Shown here: piece after piece, positions 7,975-15,164 of the stretch
How positions within the stretch are numbered: position 1 is the first letter of the stretch
Layout: every line of letters starts with the position of its first letter
DNA from: an uncultured Clostridia bacterium
Lineage (GTDB): Bacteria > Bacillota > Clostridia > Christensenellales > Aristaeellaceae
Direction: 5' to 3'
Assembly: GCA_934631985.1 (NCBI GenBank)
Contig: CAKTYE010000017.1
Location: 1 to 38,430, forward strand
DNA: 38,430 nucleotides
Notes under the pieces: model-generated
What the model was told of the DNA's origin: nothing
Seen by the model: only the letters and a program-made list of their open reading frames with translations
The model's database searches: none
Program-made: the position numbers and the translations under genes

Positions 7975-8033
7975 AGCAAAATGACAAGATAGTGGACGCT
8001 TCGAAGAAGCGCATGGGGAGAGTGGCAAAGGGG

Positions 8034-8055
8034 GGGCGCGTGAGCGTCCCTTTTT
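8034..8055 (+). terminator. Possible terminator upstream of the MATE gene
   Basis: GGGCGC (8034-8039) pairs with GCG-t-CCC (8044-8050) with one bulged base and a GTGA loop, followed by TTTTT (8051-8055). The rest of the 7975-8082 stretch shows nothing else I can support. Confidence 0.45.
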
Positions 8056-8082
8056 GTGGTGGCGGCATGTGTTGCAGAAACT

Positions 8083-8111
8083 TTGCAAAATTCGTTGGAT
8101 TGTGTTAAGAT
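8083..8111 (+). promoter_or_regulatory. Sigma-A type promoter of the MATE gene
   Basis: TTGCAA (8083-8088), 17 bases, then TAAGAT (8106-8111), with TG one base before the -10 box (extended -10). It lies 39 bases before the chosen GTG start. Confidence 0.65.
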
Positions 8112-8150
8112 AGTTTCCGATAGAAAACAATGGAAGCTGGAGGCGCAGCC

Positions 8151-9479
8151 GTGTACCGTGACCTGACCAAAGGGAACATCACTCGTTCCCTTTTACTTTT
8201 TGCCCTGCCCATGATCGCAGGCAACCTGTTACAGCAGTTTTATAACATTGCCGATACGCTGATCGTGGGGCGGGTGCTGGGCAGCAACGCGCTGGCAGCG
8301 GTTGGCTCGGCTTATACCCTGATGACGTTCCTCACGTCGATCTTTCTGGGGCTGAGCATGGGTTCTGGGGCGCTGTTTTCCATTTATCTGGGCAAGGGCG
8401 ACCATGCGGCGCTCAAGCGCGCGATCGTGCATGCGTTCATGCTCATTCTTGTCGTCACCGTAGTGCTGAATGTGCTGGTATATCTGCTGCTGGACCCGAT
8501 TCTTGTTTTTTTGCAGGTTCCGGCAGAGGTTTGGGACGGCATGCGCAGCTATCTGCTGGTGATTTTTGCGGGCCTGCTGGCAACGTCGCTGTATAATTTC
8601 TTTTCCTGTCTGCTGCGGGCGCTGGGCAATTCCACTGCGCCGCTGCTTTTTCTGGCGGTTTCGGCGCTTTTGAACATCGGGCTGGATCTGCTTTTTGTGG
8701 CGGCGCTGCCCTGGGGGATTCAGGGCGCGGCGCTGGCGACGGTGATCGCGCAGGTGGTTTCCGGGGTGGGCATGCTGCTGTATGTGTGGTTCCGCTGCAG
8801 GGATCTGCGGCCCACCCGGCAGGATATGCGCTTTGACCGGGCCATTTTGAAGGAGATCGTGAACCTGTCTTCCCTGACCTGTGTGCAGCAGTCGGTGATG
8901 AACTTCGGCATTCTGATGGTGCAGGGGCTGGTGAACAGCTTTGGCCCCACGGTGATGGCGGCCTTTGCGGCGGCAGTCAAGATCGACACCTTTGCGTATC
9001 TGCCCGTGCAGGACTTCGGCAACGCTTATTCCACCTTTGTGGCACAGAATTTCGGTGCGGGGAACGGGCAGCGGATTCGTCAGGGAACGAAGCAGGCGTT
9101 CCTGGTCAGCGCCGTGTTCAGCGCGGTGATCTCACTGGCGGTATGCCTGGCGGCGGAGCCGCTGATGGGCATTTTCGTGCGCCTGGAGGAAACGGCAGTC
9201 ATTGCATCCGGCGTCCAATATCTGCGCATTGAGGGCGCATGCTATGTGGGTATTGGCTGCCTGTTCCTGCTGTATGGCTATTATCGGGCCATCAAGCGTG
9301 CGGAAATGTCCGTGGTGCTGACGGTCATTTCCCTGGGCATGCGGGTGCTGCTGGCCTATGTGCTGTCCGCAGTGATGGGTGAAGTTGGCATTTGGCTGGC
9401 CATTCCCATTGGCTGGGTGCTGGCAGATGTGACGGGGCTGCTCTATATGCGGACGCGGCGGGGCCGGGTCCCGGTCTGA
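8151..9479 (+). CDS. MATE-family multidrug/Na+ antiporter
   Basis: A 442-residue membrane transporter of the MATE family (NorM/DinF type), which exports organic cations and drugs using an ion gradient. The N-terminus carries the family's P-M-I-A-G-N-L-L-Q-Q-F-Y-N-I-A-D-T motif and the G-S-A-Y-T-L-M-T-F segment; about 12 membrane-spanning helices follow in two halves, the second half starting near residue 235 with S-S-L-T-C-V-Q-Q-S. The GTG at 8151 was chosen over the ATG at 8130 because GGAGG (8139-8143) lies 7 bases before it and the family consensus starts there. The gene ends 6 bases from the oppositely oriented YolD-like gene. Substrate unknown. Confidence 0.92.
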   Translation: MYRDLTKGNITRSLLLFALPMIAGNLLQQFYNIADTLIVGRVLGSNALAAVGSAYTLMTFLTSIFLGLSMGSGALFSIYLGKGDHAALKRAIVHAFMLILVVTVVLNVLVYLLLDPILVFLQVPAEVWDGMRSYLLVIFAGLLATSLYNFFSCLLRALGNSTAPLLFLAVSALLNIGLDLLFVAALPWGIQGAALATVIAQVVSGVGMLLYVWFRCRDLRPTRQDMRFDRAILKEIVNLSSLTCVQQSVMNFGILMVQGLVNSFGPTVMAAFAAAVKIDTFAYLPVQDFGNAYSTFVAQNFGAGNGQRIRQGTKQAFLVSAVFSAVISLAVCLAAEPLMGIFVRLEETAVIASGVQYLRIEGACYVGIGCLFLLYGYYRAIKRAEMSVVLTVISLGMRVLLAYVLSAVMGEVGIWLAIPIGWVLADVTGLLYMRTRRGRVPV

Positions 9480-9485
9480 TGTATG

Positions 9486-9914
9486 TCAATCCGTCTCCAG
9501 GGCCGAAAAGACCGGGGATGTAATGCTTACAATGTCCTCCATGGGGATGACGGTTTGGTCGCAAAGCACGATCTGCTGCTCGAAGGCGGCAATCTTCTTG
9601 ACCTGTCCGGTGTGCGTAACATATGCGCCGCCGGACTTTTTTGTATCCGGCACAAAGTAGGTGAAGGTGGCCTCGGGCTGCTGGGGCAGGAGTGCTGCCA
9701 GCCGGGACAGGCGGTCGTTCAGCAGGGCTTTTTCGTCCTCATCCAGCGTAATGCGCACATCGGTGATGCGGGCAGTCTCGGCGAGCGTATCCTCATAACC
9801 GACCAGTGCGGCGAAGGGAGCAAACTGCGCCGCACGGGCGGCGCGGGGCATGGCGGGATGCCGCGCGGACACCAGGTGGGGCAGATGCAGCAGGTCATCA
9901 TAGGGGAACGTCAT
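9486..9914 (-). CDS. YolD-like protein, partner of the Y-family polymerase
   Basis: A 142-residue protein of the type found next to UvrX/UmuC-like polymerases in Firmicutes and labelled YolD-like. It shows the conserved R-A-A-Q-F-A-P-F-A-A-L-x-G-Y motif near residues 27-41, then an acidic helix region (D-E-D-E-K-A-L-L-N-D-R-L) and a C-terminal beta-rich part ending in M-E-D-I-V-S-I. Its start codon overlaps the polymerase stop codon by 4 bases (ATGA), so the pair is translationally coupled. A role as accessory factor in SOS translesion synthesis is inferred from this constant pairing, not from a known activity. Confidence 0.8.
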   Translation of the reverse strand: MTFPYDDLLHLPHLVSARHPAMPRAARAAQFAPFAALVGYEDTLAETARITDVRITLDEDEKALLNDRLSRLAALLPQQPEATFTYFVPDTKKSGGAYVTHTGQVKKIAAFEQQIVLCDQTVIPMEDIVSITSPVFSALETD

Positions 9915-11413
9915 GCTTTGTGACCTCCGATCTGCTGGTTTCTGTCTACGGCAGTTGCGCCTTCTAACAAATCCATGCCCTTCAAAATGGCGTTGCGCCC
10001 ATAGCGCTCCTTGATGGCAAGCAGGGTGCGCTGCACCTGCTTTTCCCGGGCCAGCGCGGCCTGTGCGGCAGTTTCCCGCGCTTCCTCGGCAGCATAGTCG
10101 GTGAATAGATCAAGCTGCTGGGCGGCGGCGCAGGGGGCTTCCTGTTCATCTAGCAGATGGTTGGCGCAGATGGTCAGGCGGCGCACCAGCAGCCGGGCGT
10201 CGGTGATTTGGTCATACAGCTTTGTCAGCGCGTCCATCAGGCAATGGGTCGAGGCGGTGTGACGCGGCAGCGCAGCGGTTCCCATGGCTGGCTTGGGAAC
10301 CATGCGCCCGTAAAAATCCTGCACGATTTCTCCGGTAAAGGCGGTGCTGTGCTTGGGGTCGGACAGGCTTTCTGTGTCATAGCCTACTGCCAGTGTCAGC
10401 TGATCGGTGACCTTCCCCTGCGCCACCAGATCAAGGGCCAGCGCATCCGCCATTTCCCGCAGCACGATTCGAGCGTCTGCCACGGTATAGGGGCATTGCA
10501 GCACCTGCCCGCTGGAAACGCTGCTGCTTTGCGGACGATAGGCCTTAATATCGGCGATGGTGCAGGGCTCCCAGCCCCAGGCGTGGTCAATGAGCAACTC
10601 GGCGTTAACGCCAAAGAGCTTATAGAGCAGTTCCTCCTGCACCAGCGAGCAGCGGGCTACATCCCCCATGGTGAATAGGCCGTGGGCTTCCAGCTTGCGG
10701 GCATAGCCGCGCCCGACCCGCCAGAAATCCGTCAGCGGGCGGTGCGTCCACAGGGAACGGCGGTATTGCAGCTCATCCAGCTCCGCAATGCGCACACCAT
10801 GTGCATCCGGGGCGATGTGCTTGGCTTCAATGTCCATGGCGACCTTGCACAGATACAGGTTTGTGCCGATGCCTGCCGTGGCGGTGATGCCCGTTGCGGT
10901 CAGCACATCCTGTATCATGCGCATGGCAAGCTCCCGCGGGGTCAGACCGTAGGTCTTGAGGTAATTCGTCACGTCCATGAACACCTCGTCAATGGAGTAA
11001 ACGTGGATGTCCTCCGGCGCAACGTATTTCAAATAAATGCGGTAGATTTGATTGCTGACCTCGATATAACGGGCCATTTGCGGCGGCGCGATGATGTAAT
11101 CCACCGCCAGCGTGGGATCGGCTGCGAGGGCCTGCGCGTCAGAGGAACTGCCTGTCCATCGCCGTCCCGGGGCGTGAAGCAGCCGACGAGCGTTGACATC
11201 CTGTATGCGCTGCACCACTTCGAACAAACGTGCTCGTCCGGGGATGCCATAGGCCTTCAGTGCAGGAGAGACAGCCAGACAAATGGTCTTTTCCGTGCGG
11301 CTGGCATCGGCTACCACCAGCAGGGTGCGCAGGGGATCCAGCCCGCGCAGTGCGCACTCCACCGAGGCGTAGAAGGATTTCAGGTCGATGGCGATGTAGG
11401 CGCGGGCGGTCAT
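9911..11413 (-). CDS. Y-family DNA polymerase (UvrX/DinB/UmuC-like)
   Basis: A 500-residue error-prone translesion polymerase. The first metal-binding motif is in A-I-D-L-K-S-F-Y-A-S-V-E near residue 10, and the second is Y-S-I-D-E-V-F-M-D-V near residue 140. The A-T-A-G-I-G-T-N palm motif and helix-hairpin-helix region follow. Length and arrangement fit the UvrX/YqjW branch of Firmicutes rather than classic dinB (about 400 residues). AAAGGAG lies about 9 bases before the ATG, and a near-perfect SOS box is centred about 30 bases upstream, so damage induction through LexA is very likely. It is followed by the coupled YolD-like gene. Confidence 0.92.
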   Translation of the reverse strand: MTARAYIAIDLKSFYASVECALRGLDPLRTLLVVADASRTEKTICLAVSPALKAYGIPGRARLFEVVQRIQDVNARRLLHAPGRRWTGSSSDAQALAADPTLAVDYIIAPPQMARYIEVSNQIYRIYLKYVAPEDIHVYSIDEVFMDVTNYLKTYGLTPRELAMRMIQDVLTATGITATAGIGTNLYLCKVAMDIEAKHIAPDAHGVRIAELDELQYRRSLWTHRPLTDFWRVGRGYARKLEAHGLFTMGDVARCSLVQEELLYKLFGVNAELLIDHAWGWEPCTIADIKAYRPQSSSVSSGQVLQCPYTVADARIVLREMADALALDLVAQGKVTDQLTLAVGYDTESLSDPKHSTAFTGEIVQDFYGRMVPKPAMGTAALPRHTASTHCLMDALTKLYDQITDARLLVRRLTICANHLLDEQEAPCAAAQQLDLFTDYAAEEARETAAQAALAREKQVQRTLLAIKERYGRNAILKGMDLLEGATAVDRNQQIGGHKA

Positions 11414-11435
11414 GGGCAGTCACTCCTTTGATACA

Positions 11436-11449
11436 GGAACATATGTTTG
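11436..11449 (-). promoter_or_regulatory. LexA/DinR-type SOS box
   Basis: The plus-strand sequence GGAACATATGTTTG matches 13 of 14 positions of the Bacillus consensus CGAACRNRYGTTYG. It is a near palindrome located 23-36 bases upstream of the polymerase start codon, a normal position for repression of a damage-inducible gene. Confidence 0.8.
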
Positions 11450-11618
11450 CTATATCGGCATTATACAACGAAAGAGGAGCGGATGCAAGCGGAAAATGCT
11501 GGATGCGTCGGCATGAGACCAACGGAAAGGCTAGCTTGCCCAAAGATTCCACAAAGCATCAGGATGATGCACAGGCAGGACACACACCTGCGAGGCTTTT
11601 GCCGCATAAAATAGTAGC

Positions 11619-11643
11619 GCCTCCACATGAAAAATGCGGAGGC
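11619..11643 (+). other. Leader hairpin before a small ORF
   Basis: GCCTCC (11619-11624) pairs with GGAGGC (11638-11643); after one mismatch CAT and ATG extend the stem around a GAAAA loop. It ends two bases before the ribosome binding site at 11645-11650. The rest of 11450-11618 shows nothing I can support. Confidence 0.4.
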
Positions 11644-11657
11644 TGGGAGGAATGCGT

Positions 11658-11978
11658 ATGATGATGCGAATGAACAACGTGCGGCAGCCTGCCCTTACCC
11701 GGCAGGAAGCGGCGCTTTATACGGCCCTGCCGCACACGGGAAGCCAGCGCAGCGCGAATTTATGGATGCCCCAGGAAAGCAGCCATTTTGTGTCGGTGAA
11801 TACAACGTATGCAAGTGAAAGCACGCTGGCAGAGACGCGGCGCGGAAGCATTGCAGGGCGCGCAGTGCTGCATACGGCGGGTATCTCCATGCCGGGGGTC
11901 TCGGGCATGCGGCGGGGGTGCTGCCGTGCACAGGACCGTCAGGCGGCCTGCGATGAAGTCATGTATGTGCTTTTGTAA
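11658..11978 (+). CDS. Small protein of unknown function (doubtful)
   Basis: A possible 106-residue protein that I do not recognise. GGGAGG (11645-11650) is placed 7 bases before the ATG at 11658, and the reading frame prefers G or C at third positions like the real genes nearby. The sequence starts with a Met-rich stretch, has no membrane segment or clear domain, and contains a cluster of charged residues and two adjacent cysteines near the end. No homologue is known to me, and the lack of any recognisable motif keeps confidence low. An upstream in-frame ATG at 11652 is also possible. Confidence 0.4.
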   Translation: MMMRMNNVRQPALTRQEAALYTALPHTGSQRSANLWMPQESSHFVSVNTTYASESTLAETRRGSIAGRAVLHTAGISMPGVSGMRRGCCRAQDRQAACDEVMYVLL

Positions 11979-12047
11979 CTGTAACTTAACTCCGCTACAT
12001 GTATCCGAACCTTAAAATCTATCCCAAGCCTTTTATCCCTTCCTCAT

Positions 12048-12110
12048 GGTCTTCGGGAGGGAGTGCGAGGGAGGGGCTTCTGGCACAGAAGCCGCCTCCC
12101 TCGCAGTACC
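12048..12110 (-). repeat. Palindromic element, short copy
   Basis: Read on the minus strand, its first 25 bases are identical to the left end of the element at 7748, and its last 34 differ from that element's right end at only two positions. The nested palindrome found in the long copy is missing. It begins 8 bases after the stop codon of the CAP gene, in the sense of that gene. The rest of 11979-12047 shows nothing I can support. Confidence 0.75.
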
Positions 12111-12118
12111 TTTTTCCA

Positions 12119-12850
12119 TTACCTTGCGAAGATCTGCGTGACGTAGACGTTGCCTTGCGCGTCCTGGCAAACGCCGATGCCTACACGAGTCCAGGAGGCG
12201 GAGAGAATGTTGCGGCGATGACCGTCGCTGGACATGAAGGCGGCCTGCGCCTTTTCAACGGTGGCATGGTGCGCAATGTTCTCTCCGGCGGCGGTGAAGG
12301 TGTAGCCGAAGTGCTTCAGCATGTCGCTGACGGAACCGTAGGTGGGGGAGGTGTGCGCGAAATAATGGTTGTCGCGCATGTCCTCGGATTTCTTGCGGGC
12401 AATGGCGCTCAACTCCTGATCCAGGGGCAAAGCAGACAAACCATTCAGCTTCCGATCAGAATTGAGCAAATTCCATGCATTTTGCTCTTGCGCAGTGGTG
12501 TTATCAGTAGTATAATCTTCATCCATGGAAGGAACCCTTGTCGGCTCCGCTGTTGGTGTGCGCGTGGGCGCTGTTGTTGCGGCAGAGGTTGCCGCAGGGG
12601 TGCAAGTGGCGGCACTGTCCTGCGAGCCTCCATTTTCAGCCGGGAAACGGGTCGCCTGCGCGGTCTGCGTGGGGGCTGCGGTGGGAAATGTGGGTGCAGC
12701 GGGCGTTGCCGTGGGGCTGACACAGCTCGTTTCATTGCGATAGGGCCAGCCCGTAAAGCCGAATTGCGAGGTCGGTGCCTCCGCAAGGGCAAAACTTCCG
12801 TTAAGCAGCAGTGTGGTAAGGGCCAGGATGGCAGTATGCTTCTTCAGCAT
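12119..12850 (-). CDS. Secreted CAP-domain (SCP/PR-1, YkwD-like) protein
   Basis: A 243-residue exported protein. A signal peptide covers the first 22 to 24 residues, then a Thr/Ala/Pro-rich low-complexity linker reaches to about residue 100. The last 130 residues are a CAP domain of the bacterial YkwD type: L-L-N-S-D-R-K-L-N-G-L, then S-x-D-M-R-D-N-H-Y-F-A-H, G-E-N-I-A, and S-S-D-G-H-R-R-N-I-L. Bacterial CAP proteins are surface or secreted proteins whose biochemical role is mostly unknown. The third in-frame ATG (12850) was chosen because GGAGG lies 8 bases before it; earlier ATGs overlap or precede that site. A 7-bp dyad lies in the upstream region. Confidence 0.85.
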   Translation of the reverse strand: MLKKHTAILALTTLLLNGSFALAEAPTSQFGFTGWPYRNETSCVSPTATPAAPTFPTAAPTQTAQATRFPAENGGSQDSAATCTPAATSAATTAPTRTPTAEPTRVPSMDEDYTTDNTTAQEQNAWNLLNSDRKLNGLSALPLDQELSAIARKKSEDMRDNHYFAHTSPTYGSVSDMLKHFGYTFTAAGENIAHHATVEKAQAAFMSSDGHRRNILSASWTRVGIGVCQDAQGNVYVTQIFAR

Positions 12851-12873
12851 GTCCATCACCTCCGTCATTTATT

Positions 12874-12893
12874 ACGGATTTATTACAATCCGT
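12874..12893. promoter_or_regulatory. Inverted repeat between the CAP and zinc-ribbon genes
   Basis: ACGGATT and AATCCGT, perfectly matched, flank the 6 bases TATTAC. It lies 23 bases upstream of the CAP gene start, in the region between two divergent genes, so it may be an operator or a 5' leader hairpin. Confidence 0.35.
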
Positions 12894-13017
12894 GACGAAA
12901 TGGTAACATGCCTTTCCGCTGCCGTCAATCTTCCTGGAAACCAGTAACCAAGACAACTTCTGCCATCGGCAGGAAAACCTGGCGCAGGCGTGCCGGGAAG
13001 AATAGAGGAGGAGCTTC

Positions 13018-13434
13018 ATGAAGTTGGTCAAATGTCCGCGCTGCGAACTGAACTACATTACGGAAAACGAGAAATACTGCAAGGTCTGCCTGCGTGAAAT
13101 GAAGGGCGAGGCCCCCAAGGACGAGGTGGAGCTGTGCAGCGTGTGCAATGAGGCTCCCGCACTGCCGGGCCGCGATGTGTGCCTGTTCTGCCTGAAGGAA
13201 ATGAACGGCGGCAGCACCAACCGCGACGATACCGAGCCGGAAGAGACCGTGGAGGCCGCGTCCCTGGGCTCCATTGATCCCGTGAGCACCATGGACGAGA
13301 TCATCCCCGAAATCGATGAGGACATTCCCTCTCAGGAGTTTGGCGAGATCGCCAACGAGCTGAGCCTGGAAAGCGTCCGCGAGGATGAGGAAAAGGATGA
13401 CGAGGACGAGGATAAGGAAGACGACGATATGTGA
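13018..13434 (+). CDS. Zinc-ribbon protein with acidic C-terminus, function unknown
   Basis: A 138-residue protein with four CxxC pairs in the first 62 residues (C-P-R-C, C-K-V-C, C-S-V-C, C-L-F-C), spaced to form two treble-clef or zinc-ribbon units. After residue 70 the chain becomes strongly acidic and ends in a run of Glu, Asp and Lys. The N-terminal part resembles the zinc-finger domains found on nucleic-acid or ribosome associated proteins; the acidic tail suggests contact with a basic partner. I do not recognise a named family. GGAGGAG precedes the ATG by about 5 bases, and the metallophosphoesterase gene follows 43 bases downstream on the same strand. Confidence 0.75.
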   Translation: MKLVKCPRCELNYITENEKYCKVCLREMKGEAPKDEVELCSVCNEAPALPGRDVCLFCLKEMNGGSTNRDDTEPEETVEAASLGSIDPVSTMDEIIPEIDEDIPSQEFGEIANELSLESVREDEEKDDEDEDKEDDDM

Positions 13435-13477
13435 TCGTTTTCTGAGCATGCACAGTGTACGAACACAGAGGTGAAGC

Positions 13478-14176
13478 ATGGGCCTGTTTGCCATCGGAGA
13501 TCTCCACCTGCCTGGGGGCCAGGAAAAGCCAATGGACATCTTTGGCGACCACTGGGAGGATCACTTTGGACGCATCAGCGAAGACTGGCGCAGCCGGGTG
13601 ACGGACGCGGATACCGTGCTGATTCCCGGGGACATCTCCTGGGCCATGCAGCTGGCGGCGGCAAAGCCGGATCTGGACGCTATCGGCGCGCTGCCGGGGC
13701 GGAAGGTGCTGATTCGCGGCAACCATGACTATTGGTGGTCCGGTATTACGCAGGTGCGCTCTGCCCTGCCGCAGGGTATGTATGCCTTGCAGAATGATGC
13801 GCTGGATCTGGGCTTCTGCGTGGTATGCGGTAGCCGGGGCTGGAGCTTCCCCACGGCGGAAACGCCCTTGTCCCCGGAGGATGATAAAATTTACCGCCGG
13901 GAGTTGCTGCGTGTGGAAATGTCCCTGCAGCAGGGGAAGCGCTTGCAGGGTGATCGTCCGCTGGTGTTGATGCTCCACTATCCGGCATTGACCGAGCAGA
14001 CCCGCGATACAGGCTTCACGGCCCTGGCGGAACAGTATGGCGTGACCCTGACAGTGTATGGACACTTGCACGGGATGGGGATCCGTACAGGCTTCAACGG
14101 GGAGCATCACGGTGTGCGCTATGCACTGACCTCCTGCGATGCGCTGGGCTTTCATCTGCTGGCGCTGGACCTGTAA
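13478..14176 (+). CDS. Calcineurin-like metallophosphoesterase
   Basis: A 232-residue cytoplasmic phosphoesterase with all metal-binding motifs of the calcineurin-like fold: G-D-L-H-L (D-x-H), G-D-I-S-W (GDxx), G-N-H-D-Y-W-W (GNHD), H-Y-P, and G-H-L-H-G (GHxH). The G-N-H-D-Y-W-W form and length fit the YkuE/YpbG-like uncharacterised Firmicutes group. It has no signal peptide. The substrate cannot be read from the sequence. GAGGTGA lies about 5 bases before the ATG, and a terminator follows 20 bases after the stop. Confidence 0.88.
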   Translation: MGLFAIGDLHLPGGQEKPMDIFGDHWEDHFGRISEDWRSRVTDADTVLIPGDISWAMQLAAAKPDLDAIGALPGRKVLIRGNHDYWWSGITQVRSALPQGMYALQNDALDLGFCVVCGSRGWSFPTAETPLSPEDDKIYRRELLRVEMSLQQGKRLQGDRPLVLMLHYPALTEQTRDTGFTALAEQYGVTLTVYGHLHGMGIRTGFNGEHHGVRYALTSCDALGFHLLALDL

Positions 14177-14195
14177 TCAATTTCAAAGCAATATA

Positions 14196-14218
14196 AGACG
14201 GCTTCGGCCGCCTTTTTT
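14196..14218 (+). terminator. Rho-independent terminator after the metallophosphoesterase
   Basis: CGGC-TTCG-GCCG forms a stable tetraloop stem at 14199-14210 (extendable with one mismatch), followed by six T residues (14213-14218). Confidence 0.75.
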
Positions 14219-14349
14219 GTTGCCTTTTTTCCTTTATAGCGCGTGGGTGGCGAGGACGCGGGGGAATGCCAAAAATTTTATTTCTTTATTACAGGCTTTG
14301 GGGCGCAGCGGGAGCGTTCCGCGGCTTTAGGAAGCAAATAAAAACATCA

Positions 14350-14378
14350 ATAGTGGTTTCACGATGAAATACCACTAT
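14350..14378. other. Hairpin in the mraZ upstream region
   Basis: ATAGTGGT and ACCACTAT pair around a short loop, with TTTC and GAAAT nearly completing the stem. It lies in the AT-rich 14219-14503 stretch where no gene is visible. It may be a terminator-like or operator structure; it lacks a following T-run. Confidence 0.3.
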
Positions 14379-14503
14379 ATATTGTATCAAAAGACGAACG
14401 AAATATGTTCATTCTGTGAAGATATGACGTATTGATTGCGGCTTTATTGCATACCAAGATATATTTTAACGGCCTTTTCAGCGGAAACATTCGCTTCCAA
14501 GGC

Positions 14504-14532
14504 TTGCAATTCTGGAAAAAGTGGGATAGAAT
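14504..14532 (+). promoter_or_regulatory. Promoter of the dcw cluster (PmraZ)
   Basis: TTGCAA (14504-14509) and TAGAAT (14527-14532), 17 bases apart. Transcription should start near 14539, about 46 bases before the mraZ start. Confidence 0.75.
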
Positions 14533-14576
14533 GGTGACATGAACCTAAAAAGTGGTGATTAAGGGTGGAAAGGTGG
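14516..14576 (+). promoter_or_regulatory. GTGG boxes, candidate MraZ binding sites
   Basis: AAAAAGTGG occurs twice, at 14516-14524 and 14547-14555. AAGGGTGG (14561-14568) and AAAGGTGG (14569-14576) follow in tandem. MraZ proteins repress their own operon by binding repeated G-rich boxes (TGGG- or GTGG-type) near this promoter, so these are good candidates. The last one overlaps the ribosome binding site region. Confidence 0.5.
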
Positions 14577-14584
14577 TGTAGCGG

Positions 14585-15130
14585 ATGGCAGAACAGATGC
14601 CGCCGGAAGCGGAACAGAAGCTGAATGCCGCCGCCGAACCCACCCCAACGGAGGCGGAAAGCTCACTTCTGGCGCGGTATGCCGACACATTCATCAGCTC
14701 CTACCAGCACAGCCTGGATGCAAAGGGACGCATTATTGTGCCTGTGTGCTATCGAAAGGCGCTGGGCGAGACTTTTTACATTGGCCCAACGTTTGATTTC
14801 AAGGCGATCGCCCTGTATCCAAATCTGGTGTGGGCGCAGATCCGCGACGGCTACGCCAAGCTGGGCCGCATGCACCGGGAGCTGAACCTGTACACCGAGC
14901 AGTTTGATGCCCTCAGCTATCGCGGACAGGAGTGCGATGGGCAGGGCCGTGTGCTGCTGCCCACCAAAATTCGCAATCTTATTCTGAAGGATGAAAAGGA
15001 CGTGGAGATCGCGGGCGCGCAGGATCATGTGCGTATCGTGGGCCGCGCCGCGGCAGAGGCCAAGACCCAGGCGTTCCTGGACAATCTGCCGGATATTCTG
15101 GATGTTATTGGAAGTCTTTCCAACCGATAA
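14585..15130 (+). CDS. mraZ: Transcriptional regulator MraZ with N-terminal extension
   Basis: A 181-residue MraZ. Two AbrB-like half domains are clear: S-L-D-A-K-G-R-I-I-V-P near residue 45 and C-D-G-Q-G-R-V-L-L-P near residue 120, the D-x-K/Q-G-R pattern that makes the DNA-binding surface. Typical MraZ is about 143 residues; here about 36 extra residues precede the first domain, Glu/Ala/Pro rich and probably disordered. No start codon lies closer to the domain, so the extension seems real. MraZ represses the dcw cluster. The gene usually next to it, rsmH, is absent. Confidence 0.92.
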   Translation: MAEQMPPEAEQKLNAAAEPTPTEAESSLLARYADTFISSYQHSLDAKGRIIVPVCYRKALGETFYIGPTFDFKAIALYPNLVWAQIRDGYAKLGRMHRELNLYTEQFDALSYRGQECDGQGRVLLPTKIRNLILKDEKDVEIAGAQDHVRIVGRAAAEAKTQAFLDNLPDILDVIGSLSNR

Positions 15131-15164
15131 GGCGGTTCTCAAAAAGAAGGAAGGAGAATAAGGT

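Noticed and set aside
7836..8108. Small plus-strand ORF inside and after the palindromic element
   Set aside because: Half of it lies in the foldback arms, it has no ribosome binding site, and it would run through the candidate terminator and MATE promoter.
11999..12895. Plus-strand ORF opposite the CAP-domain gene
   Set aside because: The minus-strand protein has a signal peptide and all CAP motifs; the plus frame has no ribosome binding site and begins before the palindromic repeat.
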